A stretch of DNA of 64,000 nt from Lepas anatifera (GCA_034440635.1 JAOTON010001526.1:1249001-1313000); one strand, 5' to 3'; numbered from the stretch's first letter, positions 44,000-56,060 are shown. Notes: generated by a model not told the origin, from the sequence alone. Program-made: numbers and translations.

Positions 44000-44363
44000 A
44001 TGGCCTTTACAGGCCGAGTTGTCTTTCGTTATGCATTTTACTGTGAAATTATCGTTTTTTTCGGGGAGGGGCATCCAGCTGAAAGTTGGGGAGGGACTGT
44101 CCCCCTTCGCAAAAGTTGGGCGGACGCGTCCCCCCGTCCCCCCCTCCCGTGGCGGAGCCCCTGCCTCCCACCCAGTGTTCTGGACGTTCATACACCTATG
44201 CATAGTTGCATACTCCTGATGAGTTTCGCCTAAGAGGGAAAATCGGGAAGATTTGGGATATTCCAGAGATTTTTTGTATCGTTTTGTTGTAAGAGCCGTG
44301 TTGTCACAGCTTTCATGTTGCGTGATTCGGGTCATGTTTTCCCAAATGTTCTTCAGAATTGGT
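44000..44363. other. No gene; C-run MITE-like segment
   Basis: Includes GTCCCCCCCTCCCGTGGCGGAGCC-type sequence (44,130-44,160), similar to hAT-type MITE ends. Otherwise nothing recognised. Confidence 0.35.
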
Positions 44364-45382
44364 TTAACCCTCGCCCCACCGGGGGCATCGATGGCCCCCT
44401 AAGGTTTTTCCGGGATAGCAGAAAAACGACGAGGCGCAGCACCGCAGTTGAGGGCTCTACCTCTCACTGCATCATTTTACCATCATCCTGAAATTTTTAC
44501 CCCGGGTCACCCAAGGTCAGGTCACCAGACGAGGTCAACCAAGGTCACCTCACTTCACTTTAGAGCTCTGTAAGAGCTACATTTCAAAGTCGATCGATTT
44601 GAAACTTCCTACACTTCATAACCCTCCAGGGTCTACAAGGTGTATATCCGGGATTTTTCGATTTCGTGCCCTGAGGTCAGGTCACGAGGTGACCTCTCCC
44701 ATTGGAAAAGCATAGGGAAAAGTTGTTTCATGATATAAAAGCCACAAAAATGATTGCAAATACTCAGACTGCTCAGAACAACGTTTTTGGACACCCATTC
44801 ACGGATCCCAGGGGTCATATTTGCCCTTTGACTTTTCCAAGGTCATCCAAGGTCACCAGAGGTCAAAAACAGTATTTTGGCAATAACTTTTGACCTAATT
44901 AAGCTAGAGCGGTGAAACAACCACCATCGTGTTTGTCTTGTCACTGGCTTTCATTTGATATACGGCAAGGTCACTTTGTGACCTTTCGTGACCTCAGGTC
45001 ATATTAGGTCACGAGGTGACCTCTGGAGGTCAAACCACTGGCGGGAGGTCTTTACGTTCCACATAGCGGAAAAAGTACTGACAATTTGCTATCAAATGTA
45101 CTTTACCAGGCCTCAATAGCTCTAATGACATAAGAGTTATGCCCAGTTTGCTTAATCATTGCATATTTGAGTGAAAATAGCCGATCTTGACCTAATTTGA
45201 CCTCTGGAGGTCAAACCATTGACCTGAGCACTAAAATATGCGAAGTAATTTCTTACTGAATTCACGCAAGCTTTCTATTGCACTTTGCAGATTTGCGCTA
45301 ACGCCCATATTTTCGGAGTTGAGGGGGCCATCGATGGCCCCCGTGGGGCGAAGGTGGGCCGACCCCGGTGGGCGCGGGTTAA
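44364..45382 (+). mobile_element. AGGTCA-rich TTAA element, subfamily 1 (copy A), full length
   Basis: Bounded by TTAA at both ends: TTAACCCTCGCCCCACCGGG on the left, and GGTGGGCGCGGGTTAA on the right. The right subterminal palindrome GGGGGCCATCGATGGCCCCC (45,323-45,342) is perfect. By my count there are 22 exact AGGTCA/TGACCT hexamers in 1,019 bases, where about 0.5 would be expected by chance. They are arranged as overlapping direct repeats, everted repeats (TGACCTCAGGTCA) and inverted repeats (AGGTCA-N5-TGACCT). It has no reading frame for a transposase, so it is non-autonomous. Terminal CCC plus TTAA fits piggyBac-type mobilisation. Confidence 0.88.
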
Positions 45383-45763
45383 AATTGAGGGGTTTCCGCA
45401 CTTCTATCGCCACGAAATTTCGTTCAACCTTTAAGGGTATTTCATCCGTTGCAAGGATGGACATCCACAGGGAGGTTGTTTCAAGCCTCCACTGCCCTGT
45501 AGGGAAACGGTACGTTTGCCATTTGCAGGCGAGGGGCTCCTCTTTCAGCTGCTTGTAGGAGAGTTGCGTTGTCTGATAAAACAAACTGTCACGGTCGTAA
45601 TAGTTTAGGTACGTGCAAAAATAATTTCAAGACGATATGAAGATACCAAGAATGATAAAACCATAACCATAATGATAAAAAGACACCACATCATGGTGCA
45701 CGAGAATAAAATGATCCCTGCAGCTCCCTTGACTCATTTGTATTGCTTTCGTATCTAGTAGCA

Positions 45764-45962
45764 CGGGGTTACCTGGGGCTGTGTGAATGAGTCCACTGTC
45801 CTTTATCGGCCCTGGTGTCACCTGTGGCTGTGTGAATGAGCCGACGGTCCTTTATCGGGCCCTGGGGTCACCTGTGGCTGTGTGAATGAGCCGATTGTTT
45901 TTTATCGGCCCTGGGGTCACCTGTGGCTGTGTGAATGAGCCGACGGTCCTTTATCGGCCCTG
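45764..45962. repeat. 49 bp tandem repeat, four copies
   Basis: The unit contains CACCTGTGGCTGTGTGAATG and GTCCTTTATCGGCCCTGG. Copies are near-identical. No reading frame persists. Confidence 0.9.
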
Positions 45963-46379
45963 TGCGCTATATTGCTCTCTCCCAAAATATATGAAACGTG
46001 ACAAATACCTTTGACTCCAACATCAATACTAGCACATTTTCCCGTTTTTTTTCAACGGCGGTTTGATAAAGTTTGGTGTACAAATGCAGGCTGACTGTGA
46101 CGTTTTCAGGCTCCGCAGCAAAACGTTTGGATACGCGCGAGTAATCCGACATTCCGTCTTGCAGGAAATTCTGTCATGATGGTACAATTTCTTTTAACAT
46201 ACGAGAGTTTTTAGATCTATCGATCTGCATTGCATTTGGTGAAACTATGAAAAATGTGTCATAAGCCAATGCCATGGAAATAGTCTCTCAAGCGGATAGA
46301 ATCTTAACGTGATCGGCTTTGGCAATATTTCTAAATGCACACGGAATGGGGAATTCTGAGCCAGTTACTCATCACCATT

Positions 46380-47045
46380 TCTCGGAAACATAGGCGGATC
46401 CAATATTTTTATGAGATAGCACATGGTCAGGAATGCTACTGTGGGGGGAGGGCAAAACCTATCAGGTGGTCGTCAGGTTCTTGAAATATCACAAATATCG
46501 TCAAATATCGCGGGGGCACCGATAATTGCAAGGGGGAGGGAGGGTGGCGGGTGGAAAGCGATGTTTCAGGAGGAGGGAGGTCGTAACAATTTTGGGGGGC
46601 ATCGATCGGAGGATTTCTCCACTGCTCCCTGAATTCGCCTCTGTTCGGAAATAGGTGTTGGTGAAAATATAGAATAGCGGACAGTGGCGGATCTAGCCGG
46701 TTGGTTTGGGAGGGGCAAACCAAAGTCGAAAAGCAAAAAAAACGTCGCGCAGTGAAAATTGCGCTACAATATGCCTTTTCGGTAGGATTTTGGGAACTGG
46801 AGACGAAAAGCAAAAAAAAAAAACGTCACGGGGTGAAAATATCGGCTCAACATACATTTTTTCAATCCAAGCCCCAATATTTACACTGAACTTCCTAATT
46901 CTGGTTGAAGTTAGAGTTGAAGCACCAAAATTTTGCTTACAAGCTAAAAGGAGTCGGAAAAGGAGGTCGATCGCTTTGGCAAAAATAGTTTTGCCCGAGC
47001 TTTTCCGTTTGGGGGGATTGCCTTTTTCCCCCCATCCCTGATAGC
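46380..47045. mobile_element. hAT-type MITE termini and debris
   Basis: AGGCGGATCCAA (about 46,391) and GAATTCGCCTCTG (about 46,629) look like the two ends of one 250 bp element. CAGTGGCGGATCTAGC (about 46,683) starts another whose far end was not identified. Inside the latter, a GTCGAAAAGCAAAAAAAACG segment is tandemly repeated. Confidence 0.5.
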
Positions 47046-47068
47046 GGAAACAGGTCATCTAAAGTCAA

Positions 47069-47251
47069 TACTAGTTTTGGGGGCTTAACGACGCACAAAC
47101 TGCCGGGATTATGTGGCGTCGCCAACTTTTTCCCTTTTAGAAAGGTTTCGCTCGAGCCTGATTGCTCCTTGTTCAGGGAATCCCTCGGGTCTTGAACCCA
47201 GGTCGGCTGCGTGGAAAGCGAGCGTGCTAACCACTGCAACACCGTGGCCTC
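47069..47251 (-). mobile_element. tRNA-derived SINE (type 2) with 14 bp duplication
   Basis: The minus strand has a tRNA-like head with B box GGGTTCAAGACCC, then the body, the GGCGACGCCAC region and the 3' domain ending GTCGTTAAGCCCCC. The identical flanks TCATCTAAAGTCAA (47,055-47,068 and 47,252-47,265) show it inserted by target-primed retrotransposition. The perfect duplication suggests recent insertion. Confidence 0.92.
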
Positions 47252-47269
47252 TCATCTAAAGTCAACGAC

Positions 47270-49100
47270 CTTTGCTGATCTGGAAGGGATAAAGGTAAAT
47301 GCGTCAACTGGAGGTGGATTATGTTGGAGTCGTGCATGTTCTGTGGAATAGATGCTGGAACCATTTGCAAGCATGTTTGAGGTTACATTTTTTTAAGGTC
47401 ATTCGACCTCAAATGGTGACAATGAGTTGAAAAGACAGCAAATGCCATGTTTCGGCCCTGGGATAATTATGCTGGCCTTTTCTCATTCAACACATGCTTA
47501 ATCTACGTAACCGTGCTTACAGTAAGATCATGGACCAAAAACTGACTTCTTTGGAATATGTTTTAGGTAATAACGCTGTGGTAGACATCGGGCAGGTTTT
47601 ATCATACTTGAGAGAGGTACGGTTTGACATAGTGTACAACCCCATCGAAACTTTTTAGACGCTGTTCACCCGATATAGGACTTGTAAACTAACCAGGACG
47701 CTTATGGACTGATTTAACCCCTACGGACGGGCATAATAGTCTTGGCAGCGGATATGCCCCAAACCTCCAATCATCATCAAAAAGTGAACTTCGGAAAAGT
47801 TTAGGAACGGCGGCTAACGCAGCCCTAATACTCCAGATACCAATGCCTATTCGTATGTTATCACGAATCCGGGTAAGTCAAAACAAAGAAAGCGAACATT
47901 CTTCCTTAGACAGGTATTTCAACCGCAGAGCGGTGGACATCCGTCAATGCGCCAATCTCTTGGTAAGTTCAGCGTGGTGCGCGGGGGTGGAGCGGCGCTC
48001 GTTCCAGCACCGTTCCGGGAACTGCGTCCCTGCAGTGGCTGCCGCGCTGCCGCGGCGTTCCGTGTGCGCCATCCCACAGCAGTCACGAACGGCGCCGCTC
48101 CGCTCTGAAACCCGTCGTCACGACCGGCGTCCCTCCCGTGATCGTTTCGTGCCCGAGCGCTGCCATCTGGCAGATAGCCTCCGACGTGCCGATTTTTGCC
48201 GTCGTGGGGGTTTCAGGTTACCTTGAATGATAAAGGATCTTGAAGTATTCAGGCCAGGGATGATCTTTGTTCAAAGGAATATAAAAATGTATCATCCCCT
48301 GATGGAGAGTTGATAGGGCCTGTTGTATATTCGCTGAGTGACATCATAGATCAGAGATCATGATAGAATGCCGATGCTGTCATTACGTCGCTAAGAGGAT
48401 GAAGGACTCTTTTCTTCTCTCGCCTTTTGGATAACTTCTAATGGAGCTCCTGCACATGCATTAAGTTTCTCCGTCGGTAATAGCGTTTGCGGTCACTGGT
48501 ACCTACATAGGAATACCAGAACTAAGAAATTCAATAAGGATATAAAAAATGGGTTTTTGAATTGACGGACAAGTTTCAATAGGAACGCTTATTATGCATG
48601 GGACTCTATATTTGGACAGCAAAAAGATATATATGTTATTGGCATATGGTGCCCAGCTCTAAATTCTGCTTCGTATTCGCAACGAGACAAATATGCTGAA
48701 ATTATTAGAGTCGCACAACGACAAATTTAGTTCCGGTATAGGGAACCCAAAACAGACTTCCCTACAGGGGTCAAAAAAGTTTCTGGCGTGTCACCATTTG
48801 AAATTCAACATCACAAATGTGTCACCAAATTGAAAAATGTTATCAAAACGCGTGTTTATCTGAATTGTGACACCGCTTTTCATTGTTTTGTGTTTTATGC
48901 TCTCAATATAAACAAGAGCTAAAAGTTCTGAAATATTTATCCAACCCTGAAGCCACACATGAGGACGTATATGATCCCAACCAGCAGGGGACTTAGCCAG
49001 GAACTACCCAAGGGAGAAACCCTGATAGGGGGTACGGAATAGCTTTGGGGGTCGGACCGTGCAGTGTATATATTTTCATTAATAAATGCACATACCGGAA
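47270..49100. other. No gene supported; GC-rich island at 47,940-48,230
   Basis: A GC-rich stretch begins just after a good donor-like TTG|GTAAGT (about 47,962) and stays open in one forward frame for 127 codons. No domain is recognisable and no acceptor/donor pair completes an exon. The remainder shows nothing. Confidence 0.35.
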
Positions 49101-49104
49101 ATAT

Positions 49105-49904
49105 AGCGTACGGCGTACGGCGGCGCGTAGCGCCGCCGTACTTGGCATGCACTTTTTCCTCATCATTTTTACAACTTTTGTCAAAATTTTAAGGTTAGGT
49201 TATCTCAGGTCAGGTCACCAGTACAGGTCAAGTGACCTGACCTCAAAAAAGTTTAAGATAGCATAAGTCGGAACAGGTTAAACTGCTACGATTGAAACTC
49301 ATATCAGATAATGGGCCCACTGCTATAAAATATGTTTCCGGTACTTTTGATATCGATGACCTAAGGTCAGGCACGAGCCATGACCTCTCCATTGGAAATA
49401 CATGGGAAAAACGGTTTTAACTGAATAAATCGGTAATGAACAGCGATAGATCGTTTATTTTAACTGCATTAGGTTTGCCTCGTCATTGCGGTTCTAATGC
49501 TATGCATTTTGCCAAATTTGACCTTGACCTGACCTCAGGTCAGGTCAAATCATTGATTTGACCTAGCAAGGTCATATTATATATAATTTGATTCGGCTTG
49601 CTGCGAGAATTCATACAGTTCAAATAGTTTTGCTTTATTTTTACTTGTTCAGATGTAATGGCCGAAAAATTTCATTTACATGTTATCCCTGTGACGGCAT
49701 GTTTTGACCTCTAGTGACCTTAAATGTGACCTGAAAAGAATTGTTCAAATATTTTCGATGGAGAAGTGGATGGGCTATCCAACGCCGTCTACCGTTTTTC
49801 ACTACCTAGCGTGGTTCTCGAGATCTTAGGGGAGTGGGGGCGGGTACCCGCCCCACCCTCGTCAAGAGGAAGGTGGCTCAGACCCCCGTCAATGCGCGTG
49901 TTAT
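49105..49904 (+). mobile_element. AGGTCA-rich TTAA element, subfamily 2 (copy H)
   Basis: Matches copy G over the GGCGGCGCGTAGCGCCGCC hairpin and the TCAGGTCAGGTCACCAG - CAAGTGACCTGACCT block, and continues to a right end with GGGGCGGGTACCCGCCCC (49,837-49,854) and CCCCCGTCAATGCGCGTG-TTAT. The terminal TTAA is mutated to TTAT. The left terminus is eroded. Confidence 0.78.
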
Positions 49905-50865
49905 GGTTCATCCAAGTGAACAATTGTTTGTTTACAGCGGCCCATTTGGCGTTTCCATATTTCGTATAAGTCACGCCATCTTTCGTCTAGCTCGTGTAAG
50001 ACGTCAAGTACCGAGGGCCTTGGTACCGCCATGAAAAATAACTTGGAAATTTGTTCAGAGTAAGATCATGTGACCTGGCTGGGTGACCTGGCCTGATATA
50101 AGCCAGATCTGAAATTGTCGGTGAGTTTGCGAACCCGATCGAAGAGGACGTGAGGCAAATACTGCAGCACGACCAACCGATGTTTTATCGGTTGTCATGG
50201 AACAGCCCGAAGAGCAGCTCGAGGTGTTGAATCGCTCTCGTGCTATGGGCGAAGGTTGAACTTCGTCCAGTGGAGGATTCCCATGGTTTCACAATGGGGC
50301 TAGGGAGGTTCACTCCTCCCCCTCCGAAACTTTACTGTGTATAGCAAATGCATAACCAAAGGCTGTTCTCAGGCAAAAGAGTGGAAGTTCCAGCCTCCTC
50401 TTCCTAAATGAAGTCCTGGATCCGCCACTGGAGGTTTCTATTACACCTACCCCACGCTCAGATCCTCCTAAATTGCCGGAGAATAGCGGAAGCCAGCTCC
50501 GTCGTACTTGGTAAGGCTATTCATTTACTCTTTTCACATAATTTTTCTGAGGTTCAAGTCGAAATCCTGTCAGCTCATCAGCCATGATTAAAGGAAATAT
50601 AGCACCTCGGTGCAATTCCAGACTGCGGTGGTTTTAGGGGAAATCAACGGTGAAAATAATATATTTACCTTAACGCGACAGAAAAATGGCAAATAAGTCT
50701 AATATTTTGTTTTCCCTCTGTTAGCAAGAAGAAGTGGCAGTAGTGGCAGTCAAATTAGTGTGACGTGAAATCGGCGATGAGCTGATACTATTTTCTAACC
50801 GATTGAACCTGTTTAATTTCCGCCAAAACAAAGGCATGTGCTAATCAGTGGCGCGGAATTCAATT
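49905..50865. other. No gene; one hAT-type terminus
   Basis: CTGGATCCGCCACTGG at about 50,416 is a right hAT-type end. The partner is unclear. Otherwise nothing recognised. Confidence 0.4.
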
Positions 50866-50869
50866 AGTC

Positions 50870-51706
50870 ACTTTTTGGCTCTGGTCAATATTGAGGTTAT
50901 GACAGGTCAAAGAAGGTCACATTTTTAATATGGTTTCTGGGCTCTAACATCTGACAGAGTTGGGTTATAACTATTTTTAGGCACCGTTCGCTTCCTCTCG
51001 TGCCTTCGAATCGATTGATGTATAATATGACCATACTAGGCCAAACGCAAAATTGAGCTGACCTCAGGTCAGATCAAGGTCATTTTTTGAACTAGCAAGG
51101 TCAATATGAACATCAATCTACTCTCAATAGCAATCTAAACGCAATGGTTTAAAAAATAAAAGCTGCATCCTCATTTCATGCAAAGTTGTTGCCCTAAGTC
51201 TAAAAACTGCTAAAGTAGCCCCTGATGACCTCTCAGAGGTCACAGGTAAAAAGTTGCAACATGAACCTGGAAAAGGGCCCAGGATACAAAGATGTGGAGA
51301 ATAGGCATCATCAGCTGTATCTACACAAATACAGCCCAATTTCTGTTTTCCCTTGCATTTTCAATGGAGAGGTCATGATCCGTACTTGACCTTAGGTCCT
51401 CGATATGAAAAATCCCGGAATATGTTTTGCAGCACTCAGTGGGCCCATTATGTGGTATAACTTCCAATCCGATAGATTCTCCCATTTCTTACTTTTGCCA
51501 CCTTAAACACCTTTTGAGGCTAGGTCACTTAACCTGCTCTGGGGACCTGACCTGAGATGACCTAAGTCTAAAATTTTGAGAAAAGTTGCGGAATTGATCA
51601 AGGATAGGTGTGCCAAGTACGGCGGCGCTTCGCTCCGCAGTTTTTTTGTCCCACCGGAAACACCCGAGGGGGTGTTCAAACACCCCTCCTCCGGGGCGAG
51701 GGTTAA
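50870..51706 (-). mobile_element. AGGTCA-rich TTAA element, subfamily 3 (copy I)
   Basis: The minus strand starts TTAACCCTCGCCCC at 51,706. Next comes the palindrome GGGGTGTT-NN-AACACCCC (51,669-51,686), unlike those of subfamilies 1 and 2. The body then matches G and H (CATCTCAGGTCAGGTC, GTGGGCCCA region). The far end near 50,870 is unclear. Confidence 0.72.
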
Positions 51707-51709
51707 ATT

Positions 51710-52190
51710 TGAAATATAAGAAATAACCACCGTATGAAAAGGCATAGCATAATATAATATTTGCCATAACAATCACACCGTCCTTTTGACCCTGGAAATG
51801 ATCAAAAACAAAATCTAAAACTTATTTTCAACACTAACTTGATGCTTCATTGCGGGCGCCCGCGTACCCCCAAAGTTTACGCCCCTGTATATTGCCGCTC
51901 ATTAATGTCCGAGAAACAACCCCTCACTTTTCGGTACCGTTCAGCTACCGTTTTCACTGACATGTGGCGTGCTATAAAAAAAACTTAACAATGCAATTTT
52001 AAAACTTTTGAATATCTCAAAATCCCTGCCGTTCAAAAGCTGTACCCGCTCGAAATAATTTATTTAAAGTTGTTTGTGGTTTCATAAGGGGCCTCTTCCT
52101 TCCTCGTACAACATTCCAGTACGCTGGATTGTTTCGGTTAGTACGGTAATTTTAACCTGAAATGATCAACGTCTATATAACAGCGTTTGT
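51710..52190. other. No recognisable feature
   Basis: Nothing supported between copy I and the right duplicate. Confidence 0.4.
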
Positions 52191-52194
52191 TGCA

Positions 52195-54410
52195 AAGAGT
52201 CACCATTCTCAATGTTTGAAATGATTTGTGAGGTGACTCTCTCCCCCACTCCCATAAAAATAGGTATAACTCGAAATCGGAGGGTTGAACGCTTTTATTT
52301 TATAGCTGTACACGACTATTGATAACTTTTGATAATAATGAACAATAACTAACTGGGAATGCAACATCACTCGCGGAGTATTGAAGCATGCAAAATTATT
52401 TTAGGTTCAAAAATAAGCAGCCGGACAATCCGGGCAGACGGCCGTGAACGGTGACTTTTGGCTACCTAGAGGTCGGCAAGGAAGGGGGAGCGAGCTTCGG
52501 CATCAAACGTGTGTGATGGATGAATGTCCCTACTAAAGGATTACAGTGATGTTCATGCAATTAACCCTCGCCCCACCGGGGGCCATCGATGGCCCCCTAA
52601 GGTTTTTCCGGATAGCAGAAAACGACGAGGCGCAGCACCGCGGTTGAGGGCTCTACCTCTCACTGCAACATTTTCCCATCATCCCTGAAATTTTTACCCG
52701 GGTCACCCAAGGTCAGGTCACCAGACGAGGTCAACCAAGGTCACCTCACTTCACCTTTAGAGCTCTGTAAGAGCTACATTTCAAACTCGATCGATTTGAA
52801 ACTTCCTACACTTCATGACCCTCCAGGGTCTACAAGGTGTATATCTGGGATTTTCGATTTCGTGCCCTGAGGTCAGGTCACGAGGCGACCTCTCCCATTG
52901 GAAAAGCATGGGAAAAGCTATTTCATGATATAAAAGCCACAAAATGATTGCAAATACTCAGACTGCTCAGAACAACGTTTTTGGACACCTTTTCACGGAT
53001 CCCAGGGGTCATATTTGCCCTTTGACTTTTCCAAGGTCATCCAAGGTCACCAGAGGTCAAAACAGTATTTTGACAATAACTTTTGACCTAATTGAGCTAG
53101 AGCGGTGAAACAAACACCATCGTTTTGTCTTGTCACTGGCTTTCATTTGATATACGGCAAGTCACTTTTGACCTTTCGTGACCTCAGGTCATATTAGGTC
53201 ACGAGGTGACCTCTGGCGGTCAAACCACTGGCGGGAGGTCTTTACGTTCCCATAGCGGAAAAGTACTGGCAATTTGCTATCAAATGTACTTTACCAGGCC
53301 TCAATAGCTCTAATGACATAAGAGTTATGCCAGTTTGTTAATCATTGCATATTTGAGTGAAAATAGCCGATCTTGACCTAATTTGACCTCTGAGGTCAAA
53401 CCATTGACCTGAGCACTAAAACATGGAGTAATTTCTACTGAATTCACGCGAGTTTCTATTGCACTTTGCAGATTTGCGCTAACGCCCATATTTTCGAGTT
53501 AGAGGGGGCCATCGATGCCCCCGGTGGGGCGAAGGTGGCGCCGACCCCGTGCGGTTAAAACAAGACGCAAATGTCAGCTCGGCGTGTATGTCACATGTTC
53601 CGTGTGTTGTATTACTTATAAGTGTTTCAATTAAAACAGTCTTGAAAGAGCTTCAGCATCTACCCCAATGCCGAACTCATTTTTTCCAGTGTTATCGGCA
53701 CCGCACATTGCACAAACACCTAACCCAAATATCCACCCGCCTGCACAGAATGTCTGCTACACCCGTCCCCTCCCTCAGTTCAACAGCAGGCACAACCACC
53801 ACCATTCACAACACCACACATGTAGGTTTTATAATCCGCCACGCGACCCCTCCCCACTGAGGCTTGAACTCTGCGGTAGCGGCGCCCGGCGTGACCTCTC
53901 TAACCTTTGTGCCCGCAGGCAAGCGGCAGCCACCGGATGACGGCCGCTGGTTGGTGGAGGCGCGTTCACTTGTATTGCGAGCAGTTCAACAGGAATGTAT
54001 CCATGCAAATGGCAGACCTTTCAACTAAACCATGAACCAGGAGATGTATTACCTTCTCTTTTGCAAGCATTCCTAGCCATACTTTGTTCTCTATTGGCTT
54101 GATTACCAACTCCACCACCCGAGGCTCGGTGGGAAGTGCGGGCAATACGGCGGCAGCCAACACAGGATAGCCGGCGGCTGAATTCACTGACTGAAGTCAG
54201 AAGCACCGATAAGGTTTCTGCTAATTGGAGGGGAGTGCGGCCTGACCCGAAAGATACATACTTGAGGAAAGAGAAGAGAGAAGTACAAGACTTAGCCGTC
54301 GGACGAGTTTCAGAGAGTGAGGACTAATAGAGAGGGCTGCCGAAGTATAACCAGAGAAGAGTATGCTCCGCGTTGAATAGTGAAAAGACACAAAACCTAA
54401 TTTGGAACTC
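52195..54410 (+). repeat. Duplicated block, right copy
   Basis: Homologous and collinear to 37,625-39,450, interrupted by AGGTCA element B. Lacks the hAT-type MITE of the left copy and about 140 bases present there. Shared end segments include GGATGACGGCCGCTG and GTCGGACGAGTTTCAGAGAG. No coding frame is conserved between the copies, so it may be an unclassified repeat family rather than a gene duplication. Confidence 0.8.
52561..53558 (+). mobile_element. AGGTCA-rich TTAA element, subfamily 1 (copy B)
   Basis: Full length, TTAACCCTCGCCCCACCGGG to GCGGTTAA, with the left palindrome GGGGGCCATCGATGGCCCCC perfect (52,578-52,597). Very close to copy A, but with a dozen or more single-base deletions, mostly in runs of two to five identical bases. 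Inserted in the right duplicate at the TTAA still empty in the left duplicate (38,116-38,119). Confidence 0.88.
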
Positions 54411-54761
54411 TAAGCATTGTCGATGTTTTAACGCATTTCATCGTTCTGACGGCATACTACGAAAACTAAATAAGACATCCACATCCCAGTACTGTGGTTA
54501 TTTGATAGTGTCATTTGGTTGGGCACTGAGCATATACATAGGAAACATGTGCTCAAAACATTACATATTTCGTAAAACAAATCTGGGAGAAGTGACAGCG
54601 GAGGAATAATACACTCACAAGCCAGTAAGAGCTTCTGCCCAGTGAATATGTCCATATAGCACTACGGGCATCAATGACCTAAGTTGCCAAAGTATCTTAA
54701 ATCTATCATTATTATGATAATGGGGTTCCTGACCACTTAAGGTCAGCACTAGATAGTTTGC

Positions 54762-55766
54762 TTAACCCTCGTCCCAACGGGGAGCCATCAATGTCCCCCT
54801 AAGGTTTATCGGAATATAGAAAAACGACCAGGCACAGCACCACGGTTGGGGGCTCTACCTCTCACTCCATCATTTCCCCACCAATCCTGGAATATTTTAC
54901 CCCGGGTCACACAAGGTCAGGTCACCATACGAGATCAACCAAGGTCACCTCACCTCACCTTTTGAGCTCTACCATAGCTACATTTCCACTTCATGATCCC
55001 TCCAGGGTCTACAAAATCTATATCCGGGATTTTTTATTTTGTGGCCTGAGGTCAGGTCGCGAGGTGACCTCTCCAATTGAAAAAAACATGGAGAAAAGCT
55101 GTCTTATGATCAAAAAGTCACAAAATGTATTGCAAATGCTCAGATTTCTCAGAAAGCGTTTTTGGATACCTTTCACGGATCCGTGTGGTGATATTTGCCC
55201 TTTGACGTATCTGAGGTCATCACAGGTCAGCAGGGGTAAAAACAGTACTTTGACAAAAACTTTTGACCTTATTATGCTAAAGCGCTGAATGAAACGTCAT
55301 CGTGTATTTCTTGTCACTGGCTTTCATTTGATATACGGCGACGCCACTTTCTGACCTTTCGTGACCTTAGGTTATATGAGGTAACGAGGTGACCTCTGGA
55401 GGTCAAACTACTGGCGGGAGGTCATTATGCTCCACATAGCGGAAAAAGGTGTGACATTTTCTTATCAAATGTACTTGACCAGATCTCAATAGCTCTAATG
55501 GCATGAGAGATATGCTCAGTTTTCTTAAGAATTGCATATGTTAGTGGAAATAGCCTATCGTGACCTAATTTGAACTCTGGAGGTAAACAAATTGACCTGA
55601 GTGCTTAAACATACAAAGTAAAATCTTACTGAATTCACACAAGCTTTCTAATGCACTTTGCAGATTTGCACTAAACCCCATATTTTCGGAGTTAGAGGGA
55701 GGGGGTCCATCGATGCCCCCCGATGGGGCAAACGTGGCGCCGCACCCCCGGTGGGGCGCGGGTTAA
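54762..55766 (+). mobile_element. AGGTCA-rich TTAA element, subfamily 1 (copy C)
   Basis: TTAACCCTCGTCCCAACGGG to GGTGGGGCGCGGGTTAA. More substituted than A, B and E, and several AGGTCA words have been lost (TAAGGTTATATGAGG, for example). This indicates an older insertion. Confidence 0.85.
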
Positions 55767-55769
55767 TGG

Positions 55770-56060
55770 AACGAGACTAAGGGTGAAGTCAACCTTTCCG
55801 GCTGTTTCACAAATATGATTTTTGTACTTGTGCTCCGCTGACAATTTTGCCAAGAAATTTGGGCTGATATTTTCTATGATCCGTCATAATCTAAGCCAGG
55901 GTTGGTGCATGAGAAGTCATTTCTTATATATTAAATAAATGCTGAATTTTCTTCGTTTTTTCTTGATATGTTACAACATATTTCATAAAACATAAAACTA
56001 GTCAATAAAACATACCATATGCATATATAATCCCCAGTACCAAAGTCATGCTTAGCACAT
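55770..56060. other. No recognisable feature
   Basis: AT-rich spacer between copy C and the MITE. Confidence 0.4.

Noticed and set aside
47843..48226. 127-codon forward gene
   Set aside because: GC-rich openness only. A donor-like GTAAGT lies inside it and no homologous domain is recognisable.
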